55,150 nt of DNA, taken from positions 1-55,150 of the forward strand of contig JARRCS010000017.1 of the NCBI GenBank assembly GCA_029981855.1, read 5' to 3'. Positions 24,860-35,459 of this stretch are shown here, in pieces. The DNA comes from Halanaerobiales bacterium (GTDB lineage Bacteria > Bacillota > Halanaerobiia > Halanaerobiales > DTU029). The position numbers and the translations under genes are program-made. Under the pieces are notes generated by a model, which saw nothing but the letters and a program-made list of their open reading frames with translations, made no database searches and was not told the origin of the DNA. Positions within the stretch are counted from its first letter, which is position 1, and each line of letters begins with the position of its first letter.

Positions 24860-25213
24860 ATGGGGAATTTTTTAACAGCCTTTTTGGTCGGCGGGTTAAT
24901 CTGTGCTTTAGGACAGGTCTTTCTAGATAATACAAAGTATACACCGGCCCATTTACTGGTTGGTTTGGTAGTTTTAGGGTCAATTGTTACCGGTCTGGGC
25001 TGGTATGAGCCCTTAATAAAATTTGCCGGAGCAGGTGTAACAATTCCGGTATCCAATTTTGGTAATACACTTGCAAAGGGTGTTTTAATGGAGGCTAATA
25101 GAGATGGCTTGCTGGGTTTATTTAAAGGGCTATTAGAGGTAGCCAGTGCCGGTGTAGGTGCTTCAGTTATTATAGCCTTTTTTATTGCTATTTTATTTAA
25201 TCCCAAGGTGTAG
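24860..25213 (+). CDS. spoVAE: Stage V sporulation protein AE (AEb type)
   Basis: A second SpoVA channel protein of 117 aa, all membrane. It has the paired features of SpoVAC/SpoVAEb: AFLVGGLICALGQV at the start, GLGWYEPLIKFAGAGVTIPV and NTLAKGVLMEANRDG. GAAAGGATG gives the ribosome-binding site. SpoVAC and SpoVAEb form the dipicolinate channel together with the thiolase-like SpoVAD, which is missing from its usual place between them. Either SpoVAD lies elsewhere in the genome or a reduced system is used. Confidence 0.94.
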   Translation: MGNFLTAFLVGGLICALGQVFLDNTKYTPAHLLVGLVVLGSIVTGLGWYEPLIKFAGAGVTIPVSNFGNTLAKGVLMEANRDGLLGLFKGLLEVASAGVGASVIIAFFIAILFNPKV

Positions 25214-25306
25214 TTTTTCTAAATATCTCTCCAGTAGGAGTTATTTACAGAAAATTAATTGTCGAACAAAGTGAGGCATTAATTAAATAAAGGATGTGAT
25301 TAAATA

Positions 25307-25630
25307 ATGAGAAAAGAGAAGGAGCCGGAAAAGTATATTCCTGGTAAAGATGAAATAGAAGAAGAGACCAATAATGAAATTCATGTTCAGGACTCACCAA
25401 AACTTAAAACAGGGGAGGTGAATTTTCCCGGGGTAGAAGATGAAATAATGATGAGTGAGTTTGAGGCAAATGCTGCCCAGCAGGTAGGGCGATTTAGTGA
25501 CCAGGTAATGCTCGGTTCACCGGCGGCAGAGGCCGGAACCATTGGTCAGGATAACCTGAAGAAGATTGTTGAGGCCTCTAAAAGAAAACTGGCAAAGAAA
25601 CTAAATGATAATGATGAGCAAGATGAATAA
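25307..25630 (+). CDS. Acidic hypothetical protein, possibly spore-associated
   Basis: A 107-residue soluble protein with no membrane segment and no recognised domain. The N-terminal 50 residues are acidic and probably disordered; the middle is alanine-rich (EANAAQQVGRFSDQVML); the C-terminus forms a basic helix (NLKKIVEASKRKLAKKLND). AAAGGATGTGA precedes the ATG. It directly follows spoVAE and ends in a terminator, so it may belong to the sporulation transcript. Small acid-soluble spore proteins have similar size and a helix like this, but the diagnostic motifs are absent. Confidence 0.6.
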   Translation: MRKEKEPEKYIPGKDEIEEETNNEIHVQDSPKLKTGEVNFPGVEDEIMMSEFEANAAQQVGRFSDQVMLGSPAAEAGTIGQDNLKKIVEASKRKLAKKLNDNDEQDE

Positions 25631-25641
25631 TAATTTCTAAT

Positions 25642-25674
25642 CCCATGGCCACTCCGGTTATGGGTTCTTTTTTT
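25642..25674 (+). terminator. Terminator after the spoVA run
   Basis: CCCATGGCC pairs with GGTTATGGG (two G-U pairs) around ACTCC, followed by a T run. Confidence 0.75.
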
Positions 25675-25825
25675 AACAATTACAGGTGAAGTCAGAGAGC
25701 ACTGGATGCAGCTGTAACAGACTAATCAGCCGGGACTGGCTTTTGTTCTTTCAGTAGAAAAATCAAGAACAGTCTCTATCCTTCCTGAATAAAATAACTT
25801 AAATGCAAAAAGGAGGATGGAGACT

Positions 25826-27229
25826 ATGTTCTTGAGGAGAAATATTGCTGAGGTTCCTACCGCCCGTACAAGGATACCGGTAAGACCGGAGGATATCTAT
25901 ATTGAACCGGGCTACAGGCTTGCTCCCTTGATTATCGGGTTAACCTTTCCCACCAGCCTGACCTTTGACGACCTGGGCTATCTATACATTGGTGAATCAG
26001 GTTATTCTTACGGGCCCGCCGTTTCCAATGGTCAGGGGAGGATATTAAGATTATCTTCTCTGGGCAGGGTTGATGAGGTGGCCAGAGGTTTTCGACCGCC
26101 CTTAACAGGGCTAACCTGGCATGATGGTTATTTTTATGTAGCTGAAGGGGCCTATCCGGGTAGGATTCTCAGGGTTCATCCGGGTGGGGAAATCAGGGAG
26201 GTTCTGGTAGATAATCTACCGACAGGTGGGGACCATATGACCGGTCAAATTGCCTTTGGTCCGGATGGAAGGCTTTATTTCGGTGTGGGAACGGCTACCA
26301 ATTCCGGGGTTGTTGGTTTAGACAATTCGTCCTGGCTGCTGGTCAGGCCCGAATTCCATGATATCCCCTGCCGTGATATAATCTTACGGGGTAATAACTA
26401 CGGTACCATCAATATATTTAAACCCTATGACCCGGAACTTGTTCTAACCGGAGGTTTTAAGCCTTTCGGGGTTCCGTCTGCCGCAGGAGAAGAAATTGGA
26501 GGCGAGCTTAAGTGTAATGGGGTTATTTATAGTATGAATCCTGACGGTTCCGATCTCCGTATCTATGCAGATGGTTTCAGAAACCCCTTTGGGTTAGGGT
26601 TTTCCCCTGATGGTAATCTCTATACAATAGATCAGGGTTATGATCTGAGGGGAAGCAGACCGGTGGCAGATTCCCCCGATACTTTATGGCGGGTATTGGA
26701 AAATGGCTGGTATGGCTGGCCTGACTTTGTGGCCGGAATTCCCATAACCGATCCCCGTTTTACATCCCCTGGTGGGGAACCCCTTGAATTCTTACTGTCA
26801 GAGCATCCCGAAATCCCTGTTTCGCCGAGTCATACCTTTCCCCACGGAGAGATAGCTATGAAATTCGATTTTTCTCCCGGTAGGAGGTTCGGCCACAGGG
26901 GAGACCTCTTTGTGGCAGAATTTGGTGGGGCGGCCCCCCATGTATTTATCAAGGATGGTGAAGATAAGTTAGGCATTGATGAAGATTACCATTACAGGGG
27001 GTACAGAGTTGTCCGGATTGACCTGGAAACCGGCATTGTACGCGATTTCATTGTCAATAAAAAACCCGGTCCGCGGGGCACGGGAATTGAAAGACCGATT
27101 GCAGTTAAATTTTCACCGGGTGGAGATATTTTATATCTCCTTGATTTTGGTGTGGTCCAATCCAATAAGGCAGGCTGGAGATCCTGGGCTAATTCAGGTA
27201 TCCTCTGGGCAATTTATCCTGAGGGTTAA
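25826..27229 (+). CDS. Sorbosone/glucose dehydrogenase-like beta-propeller protein
   Basis: A six-bladed propeller of the GSDH/NHL type (467 aa), with blade repeats such as FDDLGYLYIGES, FGPDGRLYFGVG, FSPDGNLYTIDQG and FSPGGDILYLLDFG. Family members with PQQ oxidise sugars, but many lack the cofactor site. No signal peptide is visible, unlike most exported PQQ enzymes, so a cytoplasmic role or another function is possible. I chose the ATG at 25826 (9 bases after AAAAGGAGG) because the one at 25817 abuts that site. It is a single gene, unrelated to its neighbours as far as can be seen. Confidence 0.75.
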   Translation: MFLRRNIAEVPTARTRIPVRPEDIYIEPGYRLAPLIIGLTFPTSLTFDDLGYLYIGESGYSYGPAVSNGQGRILRLSSLGRVDEVARGFRPPLTGLTWHDGYFYVAEGAYPGRILRVHPGGEIREVLVDNLPTGGDHMTGQIAFGPDGRLYFGVGTATNSGVVGLDNSSWLLVRPEFHDIPCRDIILRGNNYGTINIFKPYDPELVLTGGFKPFGVPSAAGEEIGGELKCNGVIYSMNPDGSDLRIYADGFRNPFGLGFSPDGNLYTIDQGYDLRGSRPVADSPDTLWRVLENGWYGWPDFVAGIPITDPRFTSPGGEPLEFLLSEHPEIPVSPSHTFPHGEIAMKFDFSPGRRFGHRGDLFVAEFGGAAPHVFIKDGEDKLGIDEDYHYRGYRVVRIDLETGIVRDFIVNKKPGPRGTGIERPIAVKFSPGGDILYLLDFGVVQSNKAGWRSWANSGILWAIYPEG

Positions 27230-27357
27230 AAATTAGGAGGTTTTACTCTTCTATATTCCTGAGTCTGGTTACTCTTCAGTAATAAGGTACATAAAATAAG
27301 TGAGTTCTACGTTACATCAGTAGTAGATACTTCCATGAAAAATTTTTACGATTTTGT

Positions 27358-27386
27358 TTGACAAAAGTCCGCTAATGTGTTAAGAT
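27358..27386 (+). promoter_or_regulatory. Promoter of the metY leader
   Basis: TTGACA (27358-27363) and TAAGAT (27381-27386) are 17 bases apart, 35 bases before the SAM riboswitch. Confidence 0.65.
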
Positions 27387-27421
27387 AGAAAAAATCAACT
27401 TTGATAATTAAATAGATTAAT

Positions 27422-27529
27422 TCTTATCAAGAGTGGTGGAGGGACTGGCCCGATGAAACCCGGCAACCAGCAGCCTTAAGGCTGTATGGTGCTAATTCCT
27501 GCAGGACCAGTATTCCTGAAAGATAAGAG
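27422..27529 (+). ncRNA. SAM-I (S-box) riboswitch, metY leader
   Basis: The outer stem TCTTATC pairs with GATAAGA. The core has the S-box hallmarks: GTGGAGGGACTGGCCCGATGAAACC, split here as GGAGGGACTGGCCC then GATGAAACC, GGCAACC, GGTGCTAATTCC and GAAAGATAAG. When SAM is plentiful the downstream terminator forms and metY is off. Confidence 0.96.
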
Positions 27530-27545
27530 ATTTTATTATGCTGTT

Positions 27546-27577
27546 AAGTCTCTTCCCCTTCAGGAAGAGGCTTTTTT
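27546..27577 (+). terminator. SAM-controlled terminator of the metY leader
   Basis: AGTCTCTTCC pairs with GGAAGAGGCT, then six T residues. It is 109 bases before metY and is the expression platform of the S-box. Confidence 0.9.
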
Positions 27578-27670
27578 GTTGCTGAATGGAAGTGAGGTAT
27601 CAATTTAAATGTAAGCTGATTAAATGTTCTGAGCTGAGGTAATAATCATCAACTAAAAAAATATTATTAA

Positions 27671-28993
<1,323 letters not shown>

Positions 28994-28997
28994 ATCT

Positions 28998-29075
28998 AAC
29001 TGCAAATAGATGTTTCCGATTGCAGAAACCTTTTTTTAAGTTGGGCAATGATGGTTTCTGCACTAGCGCATCGAG
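28998..29075 (+). repeat. Dispersed hairpin repeat, copy 1
   Basis: Starts AACTGCAAATAGATGTTTCC and ends CACTAGCGCATCGAG. TGCAGAAACC (29021-29030) pairs perfectly with GGTTTCTGCA (29053-29062). It lies between metY and metA. The copy at 32484 is about 85 percent alike by eye. Confidence 0.8.
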
Positions 29076-29109
29076 GAAGAAAATTAGCTGATGAAAGGAG
29101 GCGGATTTT

Positions 29110-30027
29110 ATGCCGATAAAGATACCCAATGATCTACCAGCAGTCGAGGTTTTACAGCAGGAAAATATATTTGTGATGACGGAAGAGAGGGCGATCCACC
29201 AGGATATACGCTCCCTCAAGATTTTAATTCTCAATCTAATGCCGACAAAGATTACAACCGAAACCCAGATTTTACGCCTACTGGGAAATTCTCCGCTGCA
29301 GGTGGATATCTTTTTCTTACATCCCAGGACACATAAATCCAAAAATACTAAAGAGGAGCACCTGATAAAGTTCTATAATACCTTTGATGAAATTAAAAAT
29401 CAGAAGTTCGACGGAATGATAATTACCGGTGCACCGGTTGAACAGTTAGACTTTGAAGAGGTAGATTACTGGGAAGAGCTGAAGGAGATTATGTCCTGGA
29501 GCAGACATAATGTATTCTCTACCTTCCACATCTGCTGGGGGGCCCAGGCAGGATTATATTACCACTTTGGAGTTCCCAAGATACCTCTTGCTGAGAAAAT
29601 GTTCGGGGTTTTTAAACATACTGTCAGTAAGAAAAATGTAAAACTGCTCCGGGGATTTGATGATGAGTTTCTGGCACCCCATTCCAGGCATACCGGGATA
29701 GACCGGGAAGATATTTTAAAGGTTGAGGAGTTGGAGATACTGTCTGAGTCAGAGGAAGCCGGGGTATATATTGTAGCCAGAAAGGACGGGAGGCAGATAT
29801 TTGTTACCGGACATTCCGAATATGACCCGTTAACATTAAAATCAGAATACCTCCGGGACCTGAAAAAGGGCCTGGATATCTCCCTTCCCAGAAACTATTT
29901 TCCTGATGATGATCCCGGGAAAGAACCGGTGGTCAGGTGGAGAGCCCATGCCAACCTCTTATTTTCTAACTGGTTAAATTATTATGTCTATCAGGAGACA
30001 CCCTATGACCTGAACCAGATTACATGA
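29110..30027 (+). CDS. metA: Homoserine O-acetyltransferase (MetA family)
   Basis: Activates homoserine for methionine synthesis. The product (305 aa) is a glutamine-amidotransferase-fold enzyme with the nucleophile C142 in HICWGAQAG and a His in the [21 protein letters not shown] region (GHSEYD). Residue 111 is Glu (ITGAPVE); in this family Glu111 gives acetyl-CoA use and Gly111 succinyl-CoA use. So O-acetylhomoserine is the likely product, matching MetY next door. AAAGGAGG lies 9 bases before the ATG. It probably shares the S-box-controlled transcript with metY, interrupted only by the repeat. Confidence 0.94.
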   Translation: MPIKIPNDLPAVEVLQQENIFVMTEERAIHQDIRSLKILILNLMPTKITTETQILRLLGNSPLQVDIFFLHPRTHKSKNTKEEHLIKFYNTFDEIKNQKFDGMIITGAPVEQLDFEEVDYWEELKEIMSWSRHNVFSTFHICWGAQAGLYYHFGVPKIPLAEKMFGVFKHTVSKKNVKLLRGFDDEFLAPHSRHTGIDREDILKVEELEILSESEEAGVYIVARKDGRQIFVTGHSEYDPLTLKSEYLRDLKKGLDISLPRNYFPDDDPGKEPVVRWRAHANLLFSNWLNYYVYQETPYDLNQIT

Positions 30028-30166
30028 TTTTACATTAATAAATAATATTCCTAGGAGGGCCACCCGTAAGATTTAGAATATATCGCGGTTGGCTAATTTG
30101 ATTTATAATTAGGGCCGATAGGCCAATTTATTAATAGAAAGAAAATTATCAATAGTACTTTTTAAA

Positions 30167-30203
30167 TTTAACACTTTACAATGTTAAAGTAATAAAGTAT
30201 AAT
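30167..30203 (+). promoter_or_regulatory. Promoter and inverted repeat of the amino acid ABC operon
   Basis: TTTACA (30175-30180) and TATAAT (30198-30203) are 17 bases apart. TTTAACA (30167-30173) and TGTTAAA (30182-30188) form an inverted repeat that straddles the -35 box, a likely repressor site of unknown owner. Confidence 0.6.
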
Positions 30204-30247
30204 AACATATGTAAGATATATAATTAACGAGAAGGAGGACATCTTTT

Positions 30248-31051
30248 ATGAAAAAAAGGATTAGATCTGTTTTACTGGTGCTACTTATGCTGTCAATTAT
30301 CTGTATCAGTTCTGGTCTGGCTCTAGCCGGGGATGATTCTCTGGAAAGGATCAAAGAGAAGGGTAAGTTTATCGTTGGCCTCGATGATAACTTCCCACCG
30401 ATGGGTTTCAGGGATGAGAAGGGTGATATTGTAGGTTTTGATATAGACCTGGCTAAAGAGGCTGCCAGGAAAATGGGAGTGGAGGTTGAATTTAAGCCTG
30501 TCGAATGGGACGGGGTAATCTTTAGCCTTAAGAATGGAACCATCGATGTCATCTGGAACGGTCTGACCATTACCGAGGAGAGGGCTAAACAGATTGCCTT
30601 TACCAAACCCTATCTTGATAACAAACAGATTATTGTCGTTAAGAAGGACTCGGATATTAACAGTAAAGCCGACCTGGCCGGGAAGACCGTAGGGCTGCAG
30701 CTAGGAAGCAGCAGTCAGTCAGCACTAAATTCAGAACCGGATGTAGTTGAATCGTTAAAGGAAGTAAGAACTTATCCCAATAACACAGAGGCACTGATGG
30801 ATTTACAGATCGGCCGGATTGATGCCGTTGTAGTCGATGAGATCGTTGGCCGGTATTATATCAGCAAAAAACCGGGTGTTTACCGGATTTTAGGGGAAGA
30901 CTTCGGTAAGGAATCTTACGGTGTAGGTGTCAGGAAGGAGGATACCAGCTTTCTGGCTGAACTGAATAAAATTTTGGATGAGATGAAGGCCGATGGAACG
31001 GCTAAAGAGATCTCGGAGAAATGGTTCGGTGATGATATCGTTAAGAGGTAG
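30248..31051 (+). CDS. Polar amino acid ABC transporter, substrate-binding protein
   Basis: An extracytoplasmic binding protein of 267 aa (SBP_bac_3 family). The signal peptide ends near residue 28 (LALAG). The core has KFIVGLDDNFPPMGF, VGFDIDLAKEAARKMG and DVIWNGLTITEERAK. The substrate cannot be read, though cystine, histidine, arginine and glutamine binders share this layout. GAAGGAGG stands before the ATG. It is first in an operon with a permease and an ATPase. The metY-metA genes just upstream make a sulfur amino acid plausible, but it has its own promoter. Confidence 0.92.
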   Translation: MKKRIRSVLLVLLMLSIICISSGLALAGDDSLERIKEKGKFIVGLDDNFPPMGFRDEKGDIVGFDIDLAKEAARKMGVEVEFKPVEWDGVIFSLKNGTIDVIWNGLTITEERAKQIAFTKPYLDNKQIIVVKKDSDINSKADLAGKTVGLQLGSSSQSALNSEPDVVESLKEVRTYPNNTEALMDLQIGRIDAVVVDEIVGRYYISKKPGVYRILGEDFGKESYGVGVRKEDTSFLAELNKILDEMKADGTAKEISEKWFGDDIVKR

Positions 31052-31112
31052 CGATCATAGCGAAAAGAGATAGCCGGTAAGACGGGCTGATAATTTAGGA
31101 GGGGGGTCTAAG

Positions 31113-31754
31113 GTGAATTATATTCTAAATGTAACCACGTTTATACTAAAGGGTAGTATTATCACCTTTGAGCTTTATTTTGCTACAGCATTATTCTCGG
31201 TTATTCTAGGGGTCCTGGGGGCGCTCGGAAAAATATCGGGATTTAAGTGGTTAAAAACCATCCTCGGCTTCTATACCTGGGTCTTTAGAGGAACCCCCCT
31301 CCTCTTGCAGCTCTTTTTTGCCTATTACGGGCTTCCCGTTATCGGCATAACCCTAAAGCCCTTTACCGCGGCCGTCCTGACCTTTATCTTAAACTACGGG
31401 GCTTATTTAACCGAGATCTTCAGAGCAGGGATAGAGTCGATAGATAAGGGGCAGTATGAAGCTGCCAGAGTTCTGGGGATGAATTACCGTCAGACCATGT
31501 TTCGAATAATTATTCCCCAGACAGTTAAAAGGGTCCTACCACCTACCAGTAATGAGGCGATTAACCTGGTCAAGGATAGTGCCCTGGTTGCCGCCATCGG
31601 TATGGGGGACCTTTTAAGGGCAGCCAAGCAGATTGTTACCAGGGATTTTAATATAACCCCCTTTATTATTGCGGCCATTTTCTATTTAGTTATTAGTTCG
31701 GTAATTGTCAAGGTATTTAACAAGCTGGAAGAAAAATATTCTGTCTATGAGTAG
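31113..31754 (+). CDS. Polar amino acid ABC transporter, permease
   Basis: A membrane subunit of the HisMQ type (213 aa) with about five helices. FRGTPLLLQLFFAYYGLP is the family signature after helix 2, and the EAA loop EAARVLGMNYRQTMFRIIIPQ contacts the ATPase. A single permease implies a homodimer. It starts at GTG (31113) behind GGAGGGGGG, 61 bases after the binding-protein gene. Confidence 0.93.
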   Translation: MNYILNVTTFILKGSIITFELYFATALFSVILGVLGALGKISGFKWLKTILGFYTWVFRGTPLLLQLFFAYYGLPVIGITLKPFTAAVLTFILNYGAYLTEIFRAGIESIDKGQYEAARVLGMNYRQTMFRIIIPQTVKRVLPPTSNEAINLVKDSALVAAIGMGDLLRAAKQIVTRDFNITPFIIAAIFYLVISSVIVKVFNKLEEKYSVYE

Positions 31755-31763
31755 GGGATAAAT

Positions 31764-32480
31764 ATGAAGATGATTGAGATAGAGAAGATGAATAAAAGCT
31801 TCGGAGAGCTTAAGGTACTGAATAATATTAACCTGGAGGTTAACCAGGGTGAGGTTATTTCCATCATCGGTCCCTCGGGATCCGGTAAAAGCACCTTGCT
31901 CAGGTGTCTAATCGGACTGGAGCAGCCGGATGAGGGTTCAATCAAAATAGAAGGGATTCCCGTTAAGACCTCTAAAGAGGTCTACCGTAAGATGGGAATG
32001 GTCTTCCAGAGTTTTAATCTCTTTCCTCATAAGACCGTGCTAGGAAATATTATTGAAGCCCCGCTGGTGGTCAATAAGGCGGAACGAGAGAAAACTATTG
32101 AACTCGCTGAGGAGTTATTAGCAAAGGTCGGGCTGCTGGATAAAAAGGACACCTACCCTTCACAGCTCTCAGGCGGACAGAAACAGAGGGTGGCCATCGC
32201 CAGGGCTCTGGCCATGCAACCGGATATTATGCTTTTCGATGAACCAACCTCCTCCCTGGATCCGGAACTGGTCGGTGAGGTGCTAAATGTGATTAGAGAT
32301 CTGGCCAGAGACAGGATAACGATGCTGGTAGTTACCCACGAAATGGGTTTTGCCAGGGAGGTTTCCGACAGGGTAGTATTTATGGACCAGGGTAAGATTA
32401 TAGCCGATACAACTCCTGACAGGATATTTAAGATTCCGGAACATAAGCGCATCAAGAGTTTTTTAGAAAAGATACTATAA
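31764..32480 (+). CDS. Polar amino acid ABC transporter, ATPase
   Basis: The cytoplasmic motor, 238 aa. It has Walker [10 protein letters not shown] (about 33-41), Q-loop [11 protein letters not shown], signature LSGGQKQR, Walker [15 protein letters not shown] and the switch His in [12 protein letters not shown]. The last pattern is typical of the amino acid (PAAT) class. It starts 9 bases after the permease gene. A hairpin-repeat copy follows straight after the stop. Confidence 0.94.
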   Translation: MKMIEIEKMNKSFGELKVLNNINLEVNQGEVISIIGPSGSGKSTLLRCLIGLEQPDEGSIKIEGIPVKTSKEVYRKMGMVFQSFNLFPHKTVLGNIIEAPLVVNKAEREKTIELAEELLAKVGLLDKKDTYPSQLSGGQKQRVAIARALAMQPDIMLFDEPTSSLDPELVGEVLNVIRDLARDRITMLVVTHEMGFAREVSDRVVFMDQGKIIADTTPDRIFKIPEHKRIKSFLEKIL

Positions 32481-32483
32481 TGA

Positions 32484-32561
32484 AACTACAAATAGATGTT
32501 TCCGATTGCAGAAATCTTCTTTTTAGTTACGCAAGGATGGTTTCTGCACTAGCGTATCGAG
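32484..32561 (+). repeat. Dispersed hairpin repeat, copy 2
   Basis: Starts AACTACAAATAGATGTTTCC and ends CACTAGCGTATCGAG. TGCAGAAA pairs with TTTCTGCA. The next 10 bases (CGCGTCG) echo the CGATGCG of the pair at 24662. Confidence 0.8.
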
Positions 32562-32617
32562 CGCGTCGTAGGGAAATTTTTGATTTACCTGTGTTCATCT
32601 AGCAGAATTTTTTTTAG

Positions 32618-32644
32618 AGCCTGGAGATTTCTCCGGGCTTTTTT
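32618..32644 (+). terminator. Terminator after the amino acid ABC operon
   Basis: AGCCTGGAGA pairs with TCTCCGGGCT (one mismatch) around TT, followed by six T residues. The rest of 32645-32812 shows no clear feature. Confidence 0.75.
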
Positions 32645-32812
32645 GAACTTTAACGTCATTTTGGTTCTTAAAAAAGGCAGGAAAAAGATAACTTATGTTT
32701 AATTTATAAAGTATCAAGTGTTAAAAAAAGAGAGGAATAATAACTTTATCATACCGGAGATGATTCAGTTTTACTGATGTAACCATAACGGGAAACTAAG
32801 GAGATGGCTTTA

Positions 32813-34867
32813 ATGAGACTACAGGGTGTGTTAATAATTTTGTTAGCTATAATAATCGTAGGTGCTGCACTGTTTGTTGCCTATATCTTTATTGTTCCCA
32901 AACCTGATTATGTACTGGAAAAATACCTTGCCGCCTGGAAGGAGGGAGATTATAAGCTGATGTACTCCCTTCTCTCAAAGGAGAGCAGGTCCGGAATAGG
33001 TTTTAGTGAATTTAAGGAAGCCTACAGAAATTTCTTTAAGGAATCGGGAATGGAGATAAAGGAGATAGCCGAGGTTAATAAGGTCAGTTCCAGCTTCGGT
33101 GAAGCGGAGATGAACTATCATGCCTGGCTGGAATCTCCCTATTTCGGTGCAAAATACCTGGTTTATGAGCTTTTCTTTGTCAGGGAAAAACTGGTAAACT
33201 GGCGGATTGAGTGGGATTATAACCTGATCTATCCCGGGCTTAAGTCCGGTGAAAGGGTTGTCCGCCGGAGGCACCTGCCTGAGCGGGGAGCGATCTTTGA
33301 CCGGCACGGGGAACCCCTGGCCATTAGAGGGGAGGTAGTTACAGTCGGACTGCAGCCGGGCAGGATTAAGGATATGGACTCCCTGACGCAAAAGCTGGAA
33401 AAACTGCTGGGTGTTGATCCCGAGTGGGTAAAGGCTGAGTGTAATAGATTCAGCGATCACCCCGAGTGGTTTGTTCCCCTTAAAACCCTCTCTATGGAAG
33501 AATACCGGAGACTGGACCCGGAGCTTAGGCCGATTCCCGGTGTCTTCTTTCGTAAAAACTTAGGAAGGACCTATCCCCAGTCCGAGCTGACAGCCCATGT
33601 AGTGGGCTATATAGGAGAGGTTAACCAGGACTGGTTGAGTTCTCACCCCGAACTGGACTACAGTACCGGTGATATGGTCGGAAGAACAGGTATCGAGCAG
33701 GCCTTTGAAGAGCAGTTGAGAGGACAGCCAGGATATACCCTGGTTGTCCCCGGTGAAGAAGAACGAATTTTATTGGAGAGGGCTCCTGTCCGGGGTGATG
33801 ATATCTACCTTTCGCTGGATATAACCGTCCAGCGTGCGGCCTGGGAGGCCCTCGGTGATAGAGAAGGTGCCTTTATAGTAATTGATCCAGGAACGGGTGA
33901 TCTGCTAGCCCTTGTTAACAGGCCGTCCTTTGACCCGAACCGTTTTTCCCTGGGCATAACAACCCGTGAATGGGAGGAGCTACGTAATGATCCCCGTCAG
34001 CCCATGTTTAACAGGGCCTTACAGGGACTCTATCCTCCCGGTTCAGTCTTTAAGGTAGTGACCGCTGCGGCTGCACTTAATAGTGGTATCGTCAGTTCCG
34101 ATACCGAATTTACTGATAGCGGTACCTACCGGGTCAGGGGTAATCTTGTCCGGAACTACCGGGATGAGGTCTTTCAAGAACATCTCTTTGCCGATGCGGT
34201 TACCCATTCCATCAATACTACCTTTGCCAAAATTGGCATCAAACTAGGGGCTGATAGGTTAAGGGAGTATGCTCTGCGGTTCGGGCTGGAAGAGGAGGAA
34301 GAATTTCCCCTTCCGGTCAAAACCAGTAAACTGGGCTCCCTTGATAGTCCGGTCAATCTGGCCTGGACTGCGGTGGGACAGGCCCGGGTAGTGGTAACTC
34401 CTCTACAGATGGCAGAGGTAATTGCAACCATTGCCGGAGGCGGGGAGCTTAAGCAACCACAGTTAATTTATAAGAGGCTTACTTATCATGCCGGGGGAGA
34501 GGTAGTAGCCGAGGAATATACTGAACCGGAGGTTAAAAGAAAGGTCATCAGGAGTGAGAAGGCTGAAGAGCTGACCCGGTTACTGATTAAGGTGGTGGAG
34601 GAGGGAACAGGTAAACAGGCTAGAATACCCGGTTTCAAGCTGGCGGGTAAGACGGGTACTGCCGAGATAGCAAGTGATTCTGAGGTGACTCATGCCTGGT
34701 TTATCGGTTTTACCCCTGCCAGTGACCCTGCTTTTGCCTTTGCCATTTTTCTAGAAGAGGGCGGGGTTGGTGGTGAGGCTGCAGCACCTGTTGCCCGGAC
34801 CTTTTTGAAAGAGATATTCGAGATGGAAGAGCCATATGTGGCGGAAAATGTCAATAATGAGTATTAA
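32813..34867 (+). CDS. Class B penicillin-binding protein with NTF2-like N-terminal domain
   Basis: A peptidoglycan transpeptidase, 684 aa. After one membrane anchor (about 4-27), residues 30-150 form an NTF2-like domain as in MecA/PBP2a. A dimerisation domain follows with RGAIFDRHGEPLA and VGRTGIEQAFEEQL. The transpeptidase domain has SVFK (S411), SIN (466-468) and KTG (613-615). The start is ATG 32813, 8 bases after TAAGGAGA, rather than 32804. MecA_N domains also occur in ordinary PBPs of many Bacillota, so this does not by itself mean beta-lactam resistance. Confidence 0.9.
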   Translation: MRLQGVLIILLAIIIVGAALFVAYIFIVPKPDYVLEKYLAAWKEGDYKLMYSLLSKESRSGIGFSEFKEAYRNFFKESGMEIKEIAEVNKVSSSFGEAEMNYHAWLESPYFGAKYLVYELFFVREKLVNWRIEWDYNLIYPGLKSGERVVRRRHLPERGAIFDRHGEPLAIRGEVVTVGLQPGRIKDMDSLTQKLEKLLGVDPEWVKAECNRFSDHPEWFVPLKTLSMEEYRRLDPELRPIPGVFFRKNLGRTYPQSELTAHVVGYIGEVNQDWLSSHPELDYSTGDMVGRTGIEQAFEEQLRGQPGYTLVVPGEEERILLERAPVRGDDIYLSLDITVQRAAWEALGDREGAFIVIDPGTGDLLALVNRPSFDPNRFSLGITTREWEELRNDPRQPMFNRALQGLYPPGSVFKVVTAAAALNSGIVSSDTEFTDSGTYRVRGNLVRNYRDEVFQEHLFADAVTHSINTTFAKIGIKLGADRLREYALRFGLEEEEEFPLPVKTSKLGSLDSPVNLAWTAVGQARVVVTPLQMAEVIATIAGGGELKQPQLIYKRLTYHAGGEVVAEEYTEPEVKRKVIRSEKAEELTRLLIKVVEEGTGKQARIPGFKLAGKTGTAEIASDSEVTHAWFIGFTPASDPAFAFAIFLEEGGVGGEAAAPVARTFLKEIFEMEEPYVAENVNNEY

Positions 34868-34890
34868 TCTATTATAGAAAGGGTAGAGGG

Positions 34891-35172
34891 ATGTTAATCG
34901 GTATAGCCAGAATTGAGATATATATACCCATGGCAACTTCTCTGAAGGAAAAGAGAAGGGTAATTAAGGGTTTAATCGATAAAGCCAGGAATAAGTTTAA
35001 TATAGCGATTGCCGAAGTTGACAATAATGATTTATGGAAGAATGCAACTATTGGTATTGTAACAATTAGTAACGAAAGGGCTTATATTGATAAGCTTTTA
35101 TCCAGAATTATTAATTTTATTGAAAGATTTGATAGGATGGAAATAATAAATTATTCAATAGAAGTTATCTGA
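34891..35172 (+). CDS. DUF503 (YlxP-like) protein
   Basis: A 93-residue single-domain protein. The family features are an opening MLIGIARIEIYIP, SLKEKRRVIKGLIDKARNKF and IAIAEVDNNDLWKNATIGIV. YlxP usually sits in the nusA-infB-rbfA operon; here it follows a PBP gene. No function is established; a ferredoxin-like dimer is known for the family. Confidence 0.88.
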   Translation: MLIGIARIEIYIPMATSLKEKRRVIKGLIDKARNKFNIAIAEVDNNDLWKNATIGIVTISNERAYIDKLLSRIINFIERFDRMEIINYSIEVI

Positions 35173-35206
35173 ATGAATTTAATTAGAAAAATTCTTTTCA
35201 AACAAC

Positions 35207-35253
35207 TTGACAAAAGAAGATAAATTGGTTATAATTTAGGTAAAGGTTTACCC
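35207..35253 (+). promoter_or_regulatory. Strong promoter with LacI-type operator 1
   Basis: TTGACA (35207-35212) and TATAAT (35230-35235) are 17 bases apart. GGTAAAGGTTTACC (35239-35252) is a symmetric LacI/CcpA-type operator at the transcription start. The leader to the lacI-type gene is over 200 bases with no frame of note. Confidence 0.7.
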
Positions 35254-35422
35254 AAAACTGATGATATAGTATGAAGTATATGTTCCCTGATCCGGGATTT
35301 AAAAATTTACAGTTAGTAACTATTAGTACTTAGTTTATTGAATATTACTTAATTGTTACTTGTTGCTTATAAAACTGATATAACTTATAAAAGCCAGCTA
35401 TAAAGCTATAAATATATATTTC

Positions 35423-35436
35423 AGGAAAACCTTTAC
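35423..35436 (-). promoter_or_regulatory. LacI-type operator 2, in the regulator's own leader
   Basis: AGGAAAACCTTTAC; on the reverse strand GTAAAGGTTTTCCT, the same sequence as operator 3. It lies 24 bases before the regulator's start codon. Confidence 0.6.
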
Positions 35437-35459
35437 TTCTGGCGGAAAAGGTGATGAAA

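Noticed and set aside
32813..34867. The PBP as a methicillin-resistance determinant (mecA)
   Set aside because: An NTF2-like N-terminal domain is common in ordinary class B PBPs of Bacillota; there are no mec regulators or cassette signs here.
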